Assembly: GCF_900111745.1 (NCBI RefSeq)
Contig: NZ_FOIJ01000010.1
Coordinates: 124,001 to 188,000 of the forward strand
Source: Stigmatella erecta
GTDB lineage: Bacteria > Myxococcota > Myxococcia > Myxococcales > Myxococcaceae
DNA: 64,000 nt
Direction: 5' to 3'
Positions 8,861 to 17,500 of this stretch are shown piece after piece; positions within the stretch are counted from its first letter, which is position 1; each line of letters begins with the position of its first letter. The translations under genes and the position numbers were made by a program. The notes beneath the pieces are model-generated. The model had not been told where the DNA came from, made no database searches, and was given only the letters and a program-made list of their open reading frames with translations.

Positions 8861-8955
8861 ACACGGGTCATTCTCGCATGGTGGCGTAGCACGGATTCTC
8901 CACCTTGCTGGGGGTGGGTATGAACCTGCCCCGGTTTAGTGGCTCTCCCGCAGCT

Positions 8956-9124
8956 GCCTCCGAGGACATGCGGCCAGCGCCGTTTCCTTTTTGCCTCCAT
9001 TGCTTCTTCCTTCCTGCCCCTGTTCAGCCCCGACGTGCAGAGGAAAGAAGACTTCATCTTGCGGAGGTGCGGCAGAAGACGCAGGGCCGTCCAGGGAGCG
9101 GGCTGAAATCAGCGCCTTCCGGGA
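8956..9124. repeat. Long direct repeat, copy B, with an asmA N-terminal remnant
   Basis: Second, shorter copy of the asmA start region. On the minus strand, 9000 down to 8956 encodes MEAKRKRRWPHVLGG, matching MEARKKRRWPYVLGG of the intact gene; homology then stops. The part beyond 9000 matches the upstream DNA of copy A. The best reading is a relic of a second asmA-like gene whose body has been lost. The remaining 8861-8955 holds nothing recognisable. Confidence 0.8.
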
Positions 9125-9136
9125 AACCTCCCATTG

Positions 9137-9709
9137 TCAACCGGGCTCATGGGAGTTCAGGGAACGTGGGAACGGGTAGATCGCGCGGTGCTGAGCGCGA
9201 GGCTGATACACCGCGAGATGTGGCTCTCCCGCGATGTGGATGATGAACGGATTGCCGGGAGCCGGCAGACGCTGGAACCACGCTTCCGCGTCTTGACGCG
9301 TGGCGAAGGAAGCCACAGGGGCTGGAAGCCCATCCCGGAGCAGTCCGTTGAGGACGTGCTCAAGCACGGGGTGCGGGAAGATGCGGCGGTGGTTCTGTTC
9401 GCGAATGAAGACAAGCTCGTGATACTGGCCGCCAATCAGGAGGGAGGCCGAGGAAGGGGGCTCGGGAGTTTCCCGCAGCCAGGCCTCCGCTGCTTGGAGT
9501 GTGTCGAAAGAGGCCAGGGCCAACGGAAGGTCATTCGAGGCGAGGTGCTTCCGGTAGTCCTCGAACACATACAGTTGCCCCGTGGAGTCAATGAAGAGGA
9601 GCGCATCAAAGACGGCATCCAGAAGCTCCCGCTGTTCGGGGGACGCGGTGTTCGATTGTATTTCCGCGATCAGTGCCTTGGCTTTGGAGAGAAGTTTTCG
9701 CGTACTCAT
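9137..9709 (-). CDS. Hypothetical protein with two internal repeats; candidate immunity partner
   Basis: A 190-residue soluble protein of no family I can name. It contains two copies of a roughly 50-residue unit: ASFDTLQAAEAWL...LIGGQYHELV...RRIFPHP (about residues 65-115) and ASFATRQDAEAWF...HIAGEPHLAV...RAIYPFP (about 130-178). The ATG at 9709 overlaps the stop of the broken SitA-like lipoprotein gene by four bases (ATGA), so the two were one operon. By position it may be the immunity protein for that lipoprotein, but this is inference. Longer in-frame starts run through the upstream gene and were not used. Confidence 0.6.
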   Translation of the reverse strand: MSTRKLLSKAKALIAEIQSNTASPEQRELLDAVFDALLFIDSTGQLYVFEDYRKHLASNDLPLALASFDTLQAAEAWLRETPEPPSSASLLIGGQYHELVFIREQNHRRIFPHPVLEHVLNGLLRDGLPAPVASFATRQDAEAWFQRLPAPGNPFIIHIAGEPHLAVYQPRAQHRAIYPFPRSLNSHEPG

Positions 9710-10243
9710 CGGTTGTTTTCCACAGAGGCCATCCAGAGAACGGGCGCAAGAACGAGGAGTCCTGTTCCAGCCGAGATGACAACGAAGGCCACCCCTGCGA
9801 TGACGATGATGCCGCCTACCACGACAGCCGCCCGGTGGCGATTCAATCAGTCGATGGCCTCGCTGGGGGCGGAGAACTCTTGGGGCTGAAGCCGCTCCAG
9901 TTCCAAGCAATCGACATAAGACTGCCTGCATTCGTCGCGGCAGAACTCTGATTTCCCGCCTCGCTTACGAGGAGAGAGGACTCCCTCATAGCCAGGAGGG
10001 AGCGGCCGGTTCATGCAGGTGTTGTAGCAATGTTGATTCTCCTGATCGCAGTCCCGTGTCCAAGAAGAGGCGGGCAGGACGGCTCCTTCTGTCTGGGAGC
10101 CCTTTCTCCGAGAAGGGGTGTACGACGAGCACGGACTGGGATAAGCGAGCCGGGCTTCCTGCGGAAGGGGGCACCTGACGGGTGGCGGTACATGAAATGA
10201 GCAAGAGGCATACAGTCATCCGTACGAGCTTGGGAAGCGGCAT
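9706..10243 (-). pseudogene. Broken SitA-like lipoprotein gene (frameshift plus nonsense codon)
   Basis: Three open segments line up as one former gene. Codons from 10243 give a lipoprotein signal peptide (MPLPKLVRMTVCLLLISC). A +1 frame shift between about 10183 and 10138 is needed to join it to a Cys-rich segment (RLAYPSPCSSY...WTRDCDQENQHCYNTCMNRP...SEFCRDECRQSYVDC). That runs to a TGA at 9847-9849 and continues in the same frame with LNRHRAAVVVGGIIVIAGVAFVV and a second hydrophobic stretch, ending at 9706. The TGA stands where a Trp codon (TGG) would give IDWLNRH. The Cys-rich region followed by WLxRH and a glycine/valine membrane segment is what I recall from the N-terminal part of myxobacterial SitA-type toxin lipoproteins; a toxin domain is missing. 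Confidence 0.6.
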
Positions 10244-10284
10244 ATCAGTATTTCCGAGGGGCTCTCTCGCCTGGCCAGTAGATG

Positions 10285-10790
10285 CTAACGGCCGGATTTA
10301 CCACGCCCTTGCGCCAGCAAGCCCGGGAGGTGGTGGCGCAGGCGCGGCACCTTCGGGCCCTCCCGGAGCGGCCCCCTGTGACTTCGCAGGAACGCAAGTG
10401 CGGCCGGTGCTCGCTGGCGCCGGTCTGCCTGCCGGAGGAGGAGCGCGTCCCGGCCGCCGGAGAGGCGCGTCCCCGGCTGTTTCCCCGAGGACGACGTACG
10501 GCAGGTGTTGCACGTGACGGTGCCGGGCACGCGGGTAGGCCGGGATGCGGAGCAACTCGTGGTGGCCCCCCCCGAGGGGGCCGAGGAGGTGAGGGTGCCC
10601 GTGCGCACGGTGTCCGCGCTCGTTGTCCACGGCGGCGTGCAGGTGAGCTCCCAGGCCATGGCGCTGTGCGTCCACCACGCCATCGGCGTGCACTGGTTCA
10701 CCGCGGGCGGGAGGTATGTGGGAGGGCTGGGCGGCAGCGGTGGAAACGTGCAACGGCGGCTGCGGCAGTTTGAGGCGCTGCGGCGGCCTG
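10285..10790 (+). pseudogene. cas4-cas1: Cas4-Cas1 fusion remnant, frameshifted and truncated at both ends
   Basis: Codons from about 10285 encode the last 60 or so residues of a Cas4 domain, including the Fe-S cysteine cluster KCGRCSLAPVCLPEEER. At about 10479-10483 (CTGTTTCCCCGAGG) an extra T shifts the frame; in the next frame the Cas1 N-terminal beta domain follows (VLHVTVPGTRVGRDAEQLVV...VSALVVHGGVQVSSQAMALC...GVHWFTAGGRYVGGL...RRLRQFEALRRP). It stops at the left end of the insertion sequence at 10791. The Cas1 C-terminal catalytic domain, cas2 and the Cas4 N-terminus are absent, so it cannot support spacer acquisition. Cas4-Cas1 fusions are typical of type I-G (formerly I-U) systems, but subtype assignment is inference. 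Confidence 0.85.
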
Positions 10791-11795
10791 AGAGGGTGTT
10801 GAGCCAAGGCAATCAGGCAAGGCGGCGCAGCATCAGTCGAATCATCCCCGTGTAGACGAAGGCTTCGCAGGACTCCTCCGTTCGCTCGTAGTCTCGGGTC
10901 AAGCGCCGCTCCCGGCTCAACCACCCCAGCGTCCGCTCCACAATCCAGCGCTTGGCTTGGACCACGAACCCGGGAGTGGGGTCCGTCCGTTTCACAATCT
11001 CCACCTCCACTCCGGCTTGCTGGGCGATGCGCTCGACTCGCGGCCCCTCGTAGGCCGAATCCGCCCACACCTTCTGGAGCGTTGGGAATTGCTCGGCCGC
11101 CAGCGGCAGCACCGCACCCGTCGCATCTCGGTCTTGCACATCTGCTGAGCGGATCCACGCCACCAGCAGCAGGCCCAAGGTGTCTACCAGCAAGTGCCGC
11201 TTTCTGCCTTTCACCTTCTTGTTGGCGTCATAGCCTCGCGTCTGCGCCTGCACGTCCGACTTCACGCTCTGGCTATCGAGGATGCCCGCAGTGGGCTGCG
11301 ACGAGCGCCCTGCCTTCTGTCGAACCTTACTGCGCAGCACGTCGTGGACGAGTTTGAGGGTGCCGTCTTTCTTCCACTGGCGGAAGTACGCGTAGACGCT
11401 CTGCCAGTCGGGAAAGTCATGCGGCAAGTAGCGCCACTGCACGCCGGTGCGCGAGACGTAGAGGATGGCATTGAGCACCTCTCGCCGCGGGTGCACTACG
11501 GGTTGAGGACCGACGGGATTGCCGCGAACGAACGGCTCAACCAGTTCCCACTGAGCGTCGTTCAAATCGGAGGGGTAGTGCTCTCGGGCGGTCGCCTGCG
11601 GGGGAAGGCTCATGGCCCTGGCCATAGAACGGGCACAGGCCCGGGGCAACCTGGCAGGTAGCACCGGGCGTATCCCACCCAACAGAGCAACAATCAGGGC
11701 AAGCGGTTGCCTGCCTGTCTTCTCTTCCTTGTGCTGGGTTGGATGCTGGGCGGGCCCTACATCTTGGGCTTACTCCCTTCGGTTCAACACCCTCT
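10791..11795. mobile_element. IS5-superfamily insertion sequence
   Basis: The element is delimited by terminal inverted repeats AGAGGGTGTTGAGCC (10791-10805) and GGTTCAACACCCTCT (11781-11795), matching at 14 of 15 positions, and holds one transposase gene on the minus strand. No target-site duplication is visible: the left flank is Cas1 coding sequence and the right flank is four bases before a CRISPR repeat. The lack of a duplication, with the missing cas1 3' end, cas2 and leader, points to a deletion next to or between IS copies after insertion. Confidence 0.85.
10813..11613 (-). CDS. IS5-family DDE transposase
   Basis: A 266-residue transposase that appears intact. The N-terminal part (YPSDLNDAQWELVEPFV, then VLNAILYVSRTGVQWRYLPHDFPDWQSVYAYFRQW) is the DUF4096-type region of IS5 relatives. 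The catalytic triad is recognisable as ILDSQSVK (first Asp), VWADSAYEG (second Asp) and the Glu of VERTLGWLSRERRL. Starts at 11613 (MSLPPQ) and 11625 (MARAM) are both possible. The gene ends 22 bases inside the left terminal repeat. Bases 11614-11780 of the element hold nothing else recognisable. Confidence 0.92.
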   Translation of the reverse strand: MSLPPQATAREHYPSDLNDAQWELVEPFVRGNPVGPQPVVHPRREVLNAILYVSRTGVQWRYLPHDFPDWQSVYAYFRQWKKDGTLKLVHDVLRSKVRQKAGRSSQPTAGILDSQSVKSDVQAQTRGYDANKKVKGRKRHLLVDTLGLLLVAWIRSADVQDRDATGAVLPLAAEQFPTLQKVWADSAYEGPRVERIAQQAGVEVEIVKRTDPTPGFVVQAKRWIVERTLGWLSRERRLTRDYERTEESCEAFVYTGMIRLMLRRLA

Positions 11796-11799
11796 TACG

Positions 11800-11979
11800 G
11801 TTCCCCTTGCCGTGATGCCGAAAGGCGTTGAGCACCCCAGGGCAGGCTCCCGGACCCGTTCATTCGGCACGGGTTCCCCTTGCCGTGATGCCGAAAGGCG
11901 TTGAGCACATGGATCACGTCGTGCTGGAGAATGACGACGGCGAGTTCCCCTTGCCGTGATGCCGAAAGGCGTTGAACGC
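11800..11979 (+). CRISPR. Three-repeat, two-spacer CRISPR remnant
   Basis: Repeats of 36 bases lie at 11800-11835, 11873-11908 and 11944-11979; each begins GTTCCCCTTGCCGTGATGCC and contains a small hairpin (ATGCC-GAAA-GGCGT). Repeats 1 and 2 are identical and end GTTGAGCAC; repeat 3 ends GTTGAACGC, the decay typical of the leader-distal end, so the leader was on the left, where the IS and Cas4-Cas1 remnant now lie. Spacers are 37 bases (11836-11872) and 35 bases (11909-11943). No leader or effector genes remain. Confidence 0.93.
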
Positions 11980-12077
11980 GTCCCTGGGGGGAGCGTGTTC
12001 GCAGGAACGTGTAGGCTTTGTTGAAGGAGAACGGCTCTTGCCTTGACGCACACGACCGGGTTGTTCAAAGACAGGGC

Positions 12078-13031
12078 ATGCCCATGAACTTCCGGACTTG
12101 CAGCGCCCTGCTGGGACTCGTCGCTGCGTGCTCCACGTCGCCGCCGGCTCCCAAGGTGTCCATGGACAGCAGCCTGCGAAGGGCCAACCTGCAGCGGGCG
12201 GCGCCGCTCCCCTGGCGGGATGAGGGGCGGTGCGCCGTCCAGGAGGCCGCTCAGCCCTGGCGAGACTTGGTGCACAGGTGCTACCCCGCGCTCGATACGC
12301 GCAGGATGCGGTTCCACGATACGGAAGGCGTCTGCCCGGTGGCCACCGTGGGCGCGGCCACGGTGCCAGCAATGGTGGCCATTTGCCTTCTGTCGCAGCC
12401 GTACATCGTAGTGGGTGCCGTGGTGGTCATCGGCACCGTGGTGGTGGCTGCCGCCATCCAAGAGGAACTGGAGGCGCATTCGCGGAGACGGGGCGCTTAT
12501 CCTGAGGAGACTGAGGGAAGCCTGGAGGCGGCGGAGGCTGGGCTTCGAACGAGATCCTCCAGGAGGGAAGCCCTGGCGGCCGGAAAGTCCAAGCCGGGGG
12601 GGCAAGGCGGGGACTGGTTTCCTCCTGGGCCGAAGGAACCCTTGGCCCCGGCGGAGCGCCGCCCGGAGTGCGTCCCCCGACGGGTACCACCCAAGGGAGG
12701 GCATCCATTGCACAACAGGTGCGCCGACCATGTGCCTTTCAACGCTTTCCGAGGCGCCAACGCGCTTGTCAATGGCAAGGCCTTCGACGCGCTGCAGTCC
12801 ACCACGCGCACGCTCTGGGAGGTCAAGACCGACAACTTCGATGCATACACGCCAGACCTTCGGGCCATCGTGATCAAAAAGCAGGTGGCCGAATTGCAGC
12901 GCGAGCGTGAGCTGGCCCAAGCTTGTGGATTCGGCTTTCGAGTCGGTGTACGCGACGCCGGGCACAAAGCCGCGCTCGAACTCGCCGCCCCCGCCCTCGA
13001 AGAACTCATCGCCGTCATGGACTGGTGCTGA
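12078..13031 (+). CDS. SitA-like lipoprotein toxin candidate with C-terminal DUF6310-like nuclease domain
   Basis: A 317-residue protein. The N-terminus is a type II signal peptide (MNFRTCSALLGLVAAC, Cys about residue 18). A Cys-containing region follows, then a membrane-like segment (YIVVGAVVVIGTVVVAAAI, about residues 110-130), a basic/proline linker, and a C-terminal domain from about residue 210 (RCADHVPFNAF...NGKAFDALQSTTRTLWEVKTDNFDAY...KKQVAEL...GFRVGV). The spacing of D, E-x-K (WEVKTD) and KQ suggests a PD-(D/E)xK restriction-endonuclease fold. Myxobacterial SitA toxins are lipoproteins passed between kin by outer-membrane exchange, and this architecture fits. ATGs at 12078 and 12084 are both possible. 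The next gene starts one base after the stop. Confidence 0.72.
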   Translation: MPMNFRTCSALLGLVAACSTSPPAPKVSMDSSLRRANLQRAAPLPWRDEGRCAVQEAAQPWRDLVHRCYPALDTRRMRFHDTEGVCPVATVGAATVPAMVAICLLSQPYIVVGAVVVIGTVVVAAAIQEELEAHSRRRGAYPEETEGSLEAAEAGLRTRSSRREALAAGKSKPGGQGGDWFPPGPKEPLAPAERRPECVPRRVPPKGGHPLHNRCADHVPFNAFRGANALVNGKAFDALQSTTRTLWEVKTDNFDAYTPDLRAIVIKKQVAELQRERELAQACGFGFRVGVRDAGHKAALELAAPALEELIAVMDWC

Positions 13032-13032
13032 G

Positions 13033-13797
13033 ATGCCGGCCACGCAAGAAAATGAACTTGCCTTGATCGTCTATGCTCCCGCGCTCGTGGGCGATGATGG
13101 ACGCCCCTTAGACGTGGTCCATGGCATGGAACGCGTGCTGCCTGGCGTGCACTTGGGGTGGATGGTTTCCGGCGAGGGACAGCGCATGGCTCTATCGGAT
13201 CGCGACGCATGGGTCACCCAGGAGACGGCGGACGGCGGTTTTCCTCTCCTCCGCAGTGGCGATGACGCCTTCCGCGTGACGGTGACAGGCTGGGAAAGCC
13301 CGGCAGGAAGCTCGCCAGGGGGGAGGGCTCAGCTCGAAGTCCACGCGGTGCTGCCTCTGCACGCGGAGGGCATCGCCGCGGCGGGGGCCGTGCTGGAGAG
13401 CATTGGGGAAAACGTGCGTGCGTTCTGGGGGCATGCGACGCCGTTCCGGGCAGGGGTGGAGATCGCACGTCAGACCCAGAGCGGATCAGCGAATGCGCGG
13501 CCGCCTCCCAAAGGTCTCCCGGCACTCAAACGTCCGTGGGACATCCGCTCTCCGGAGATTCCGATGCGGCTGGGGTGGCTGAACTACTGGCCGGCCGCTG
13601 CCGCGCGGACCCTTGGCTTTCCGGATCCGGCACGCGACGCGGAGTTACTCTCGCGGTCGCGGCGCACGGCGTCAGGCGGGTGGTTGGTCCAACTCACGGA
13701 AATGCCCTTGGACCTTGATGACCCCACGCACGTGGAGGAGCTCTTGCGTACCTATGAACGCTTCCCGAAGATTGGCGGGCGTGCCCCTTCCCGTTGA
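13033..13797 (+). CDS. DUF5953-like protein, candidate immunity partner
   Basis: A 254-residue soluble protein without signal peptide, resembling the myxobacterial DUF5953 group as far as I recall it (N-terminal ELALIVYAPALVGDDGRPLDVVHGMERVLPGV; later WDIRSPEIPMRLGWLNYWPAAAARTLGFPDP and a C-terminal LVQLTEMPLDLDDPTHVEELLRTYERFPKIGG). The ATG lies one base after the stop of the toxin-like gene, so both come from one transcript. This toxin-then-cytosolic-partner order is that of sitA-sitI loci. The immunity role is inferred from context only. Confidence 0.65.
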   Translation: MPATQENELALIVYAPALVGDDGRPLDVVHGMERVLPGVHLGWMVSGEGQRMALSDRDAWVTQETADGGFPLLRSGDDAFRVTVTGWESPAGSSPGGRAQLEVHAVLPLHAEGIAAAGAVLESIGENVRAFWGHATPFRAGVEIARQTQSGSANARPPPKGLPALKRPWDIRSPEIPMRLGWLNYWPAAAARTLGFPDPARDAELLSRSRRTASGGWLVQLTEMPLDLDDPTHVEELLRTYERFPKIGGRAPSR

Positions 13798-13955
13798 GGC
13801 CCCTCTTCCGCCTGCGTCGGACGGACACCCGGGGTGCTGCCTGGCCGGCAGGCCCTCGGGCACACGGGACACGGGTGATCGCAGGGGCGCGGTTAACGGA
13901 CGCGTCCCTGCCCCTTACCTTTCGTGAAAACCCTGGAATGAAGCAGGAGGCACTC

Positions 13956-14210
13956 ATGGCCCGAAAGAGCACCCCCAAGGCAGCGCCAAGCAAGAAGGTC
14001 CGGGCCAAGCGGGCCGCCGCGCGCACCGGGCGTCTCGTGGCTCGCCCGGAAATCTCGGAGTACCGGGCTGTCGAGTCCGAGCAGACGCTCCGGGTCCGCG
14101 CGGAGATCGACGCGGCGCTGGAGACTGCCCGCCGCACGCGCGAGGAAATCGAAGGGCACATCGAGCAGGAGTGGCAGAACCGCTCCTTACCCGGTGCCTC
14201 CCGGCGGTGA
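13956..14210 (+). CDS. Small basic protein of unknown function
   Basis: An 84-residue protein. The first 35 residues are rich in Lys, Ala, Arg and Pro (ARKSTPKAAPSKKVRAKRAAARTGR), like histone-H1-type tails. The second half (SEQTLRVRAEIDAALETARRTREEIEGHIEQEWQ) is a single amphipathic helix. An AGGAGG-type site five bases before the ATG at 13956 fixes the start over an in-frame ATG at 13938. DNA binding is possible from the composition, but no family was recognised. Confidence 0.6.
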   Translation: MARKSTPKAAPSKKVRAKRAAARTGRLVARPEISEYRAVESEQTLRVRAEIDAALETARRTREEIEGHIEQEWQNRSLPGASRR

Positions 14211-14370
14211 GCCAGGGCACCCGCGGCCCGCACGGCCGCTGCCAGTCAGGGCCCCGGTCCCCCTGGGGCCGCTGGCTCATGTCTCAAGACTTATGAGCCA
14301 CAACGGAGGGTGGGTGTAGAAGGCGTGATGGCGCCTCCCCACCGCCGTGTCAAGAAACGCGGGCCGCTTG

Positions 14371-14384
14371 CTTGACACGTCAAG
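14371..14384. promoter_or_regulatory. Palindromic site CTTGAC-AC-GTCAAG upstream of the adhesin/OmpA gene
   Basis: A perfect 6+6 inverted repeat with a two-base centre, 149 bases before the start at 14533. Related half-sites flank it: GTCAAGAA at 14350 and again at 14379, and TTGACATGTC at 14394. Its core TGACACGTCA is the reverse complement of TGACGTGTCA at 22084-22093. Likely a repressor or activator site. The rest of 14211-14532 shows nothing else recognisable. Confidence 0.4.
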
Positions 14385-14532
14385 AACCCGGCGTTGACAT
14401 GTCTCACGACACTGTCCGCCTGGGTCTTGCAGTCCCTCTCCCTCGGGCATGGCCAGTTCCCTCCCATGGTCTGCCTTGTGCAGTGGCCCTGTGTTGGGAC
14501 GAAGGTCTCTTCCTTTTGAAAGCAGGTTGAAC

Positions 14533-17500
14533 GTGAAGCCGCATTGGAGTTTCTCATCCCGCCTCTTGTCCGCGCCCGTGCAGGCCCTGTGCCTGGCCGT
14601 GGGCGTCCTGAGCGCCTCGTGCGCCCAGGAGGCTGCTCTTCCCGAGCAGGTCTCGGTCCCCGTGATGGACGCCCCCGCCGTGGCCAGCTCCGCCCTGGTG
14701 GGCGTGGACGGCGACCTGACCGTCAGCGCGGCCGACACGCGGCTCAACGAGTACGCGGTGCTCGACGCCGCTGCCGCCGCGGGCGCCACGAGCTTCGTGG
14801 TGGACGACATCGGCAACCTCGCCAGCCCTCAGTTCGGTGCCCTGGCGGCCGGCGACCTGCTGATGATCATCCAGATGCAGGGTGCCACCATCGGCGCGGA
14901 CACCACCTCTTCGGCGTTTGGCGCCGTCACGGCGCTCAATGGCGCGGGGCTCTACGAGCTCGTCACGGTGGGCTCCATCTCCGGCGACACCATCACCGTC
15001 AGCACGGCCGGCTGCAGCGGGCTGCGCAACAGCTACGCGGCCGGGGCCGGGACGCAGGTGGTGCGCGTGCCGCAGCTGGCCAGCCTCACCATCAACGCGG
15101 GGGCCAGCGTGGTGGCCCGTGCCTGGAATGGCGCCACGGGCGGTGTCGTCGCGCTGCAGGTGCAGAACGCGATGACGGTCAACGGCCTTCTGAGCGCGAG
15201 CGCGGCGGGCTTCCGGGGCGGGGCGGTGGACAATGACGCCATCACCAACGTCGTGACCTACGCCTCCACCTCCAGCAATGACGGCGCGGAGAAGGGCGAG
15301 AGCATCGCCGGCTACAAGGCCGCCTACGACCTCGTGGGGGGCCGGTACGCCCGCGGCGCGGCGGCCAACGGCGGCGGCGGCGGCAACGCCCACAACGCGG
15401 GCGGCGGCGGCGGCGCCAACGGCGACAACACCAGGGACTGGTCTGGCCAGGGCGTCATGAGCAGCTCGGTCACCGGGGCCGCGGCGTGGACGCTGGATCC
15501 GGCCTATGCCGCGAACGGCAACGCGCTGACGGACTCCTCGGGTGGCGGCCGCGGTGGTTACACCTTCTCGGCCAACGACTTCGATGCGCTCGTCTTCGCT
15601 CCGGGCTTCGGCGGCTGGAACGGAGACTACCGCCGCGAGGTGGGTGGACTCGGCGGCCGGCCGGTCTCCAATGATCCGGCGACGCGGCTGTTCCTGGGCG
15701 GTGGTGGTGGCGCGGGCGATGGCAACAACCTCGCCTCGGGCCCGGGTGGCAACGGCGGCGGTATCGTGTGGGTGGTGGCCGATGTGGTGACGGGCTCGGG
15801 CACCATCACCTCCAACGGGCAGAATGGCGGCAACACGACGCTCGCGCCCTACAATGACTCGGCCGGAGGCGCCGGCGCGGGTGGCACGGTGGTGGTGGCG
15901 GCCCGGGCGCTCTCGGGCGTGAGCCTCTTCGCCCAGGGCGGCAAGGGCGGTGACCAGCTCATCGAGGTCACCGAGGCGGAAGGCCCCGGTGGCGGCGGTG
16001 GCGGTGGCTACATCGCCATCTCGGGCGGCACGGTGCCGCGCGATGTGTCCGGTGGCGTCAGCGGTACCACGCGGTCGCCGGCCCTGGCGGAGTTCCCCGT
16101 CAACGGCGCCACGTACGGCGCCACGGGCCAGCTGGGCGCGGCCGTCGCGGCGCTGCCGCTGTGCCTGCCCTCGGACCTGGCCATCACGGTGACGGACGGG
16201 CAGACGAGCGTGGAGCAGGGCCAGCCCCTCACCTACACCCTCACCGTCACCAACAACGGCCCCAACGCCGTGTCTGGCGCGGCGGTGTCGGACACCTTCC
16301 CCTCGGCGCTGACGGGCGTGAGCTGGACGTGCGCGCCCGCGGCGGCGTGCTCGGCGCCCAGCGGCACCGGCAACATCCAGGATGTGCTCGTGTCGCTGCC
16401 GAGCGGCGGCTCGGCGGTCTTCACGGTGACGGGCACGGTCAGCCCCACGGCGACCGGTACGCTGACGAACACCGCCACGGTGACCTCCCCGGCGAGCAAC
16501 GTGGACCCCGTCCCCGCGAACAACAGCGCCACGGACACCACCACCATCACCGCGGCGTCGAGCGCGGACCTGCAGGTGTCCATCGGGGACTCCCCGGACC
16601 CGGTCGTCGCGGGCGGGCCGCTCACCTATACGGTGAACGTCACCAACAACGGGCCGAACCCGGCCTCCACGGTGACGGCGACGGTGAACCTGCCCCCGGG
16701 CGCGGTGTTCGTGGGCGCCACGGGCACGGGCTGGACGTGCAGCGAGGCCGGCGGTGTGGTGACGTGCACGCGGCCCTCGCTGGGCACGGGCGCGGCGCCC
16801 CCCATCACGGTGAATGTGACGGCCCCCACCACCCCGGGCTCCATCACGGCCACTTCGACGGTGAGCACCACCACCCCGGATCCCGTGGCGGGCAACAACT
16901 CCGCCTCGCAGAGCACCACGGTGACGGCGGCCAACACCCCGCCCGTGGCGAATGACGACACCCTGACGGTGGTGCGGGGCAGCGGCGCCACCGTGGTGCC
17001 GGTGCTGGCCAACGACACGGACGCGGACCCCGGCACGGTGCTCACCGTGACGGCGGTGACGCAGCCTCCCAATGGCACGGTGACGCTGGTGGGCGGCGTG
17101 GTGAGCTACACCCCGGCCCCGGGCTTCACGGGCACCGACACCTTCACGTACACCATCTCCGATGGCAACGGCGGCACCGATACGGCCACCGTCACCGTCA
17201 CCGTCAACCCGCCGGCGAACAACCCGCCCGTGGCGAACGATGACTCCCTGTCCGTGGGCGCCAACAGCGGCGGCACCGTGGTGAACGTGCTGGCCAACGA
17301 CACGGATCCCGAGGGCTCTCCGCTCACGGTGACGGCGGTGACGCAGCCTCCCAATGGCACGGTGACGCTGGTGGGCGGCGTGGTGACCTACACGCCCAAC
17401 CCTGGCTTCTCCGGCACCGACACCTTCACGTACACGGTCTCCGACGGCAACGGCGGCACCGACACGGCCACCGTCACCGTCACCGTGGCCCCTCCGGGCA

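Noticed and set aside
9709-9847. Separate small membrane protein starting at a TTG at 9846
   Set aside because: The TTG follows the TGA directly in the same frame and has no ribosome site. It is better explained as the tail of the interrupted lipoprotein gene.
9847-9849. TGA as a selenocysteine or recoded codon
   Set aside because: Homology-like context predicts Trp, there is no selenocysteine-type hairpin seen just downstream, and the same gene has a second lesion. Pseudogene is the simpler reading.
10505-10855. An apparently intact small Cas1 protein
   Set aside because: The frame holds only the Cas1 N-terminal domain, begins inside the former fusion after a frameshift, and its last residues are encoded by the IS end. 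The catalytic domain is absent.
10791-11795. Transposon carrying the CRISPR array as cargo
   Set aside because: Terminal repeats enclose only the transposase gene. The array starts four bases outside the right end.
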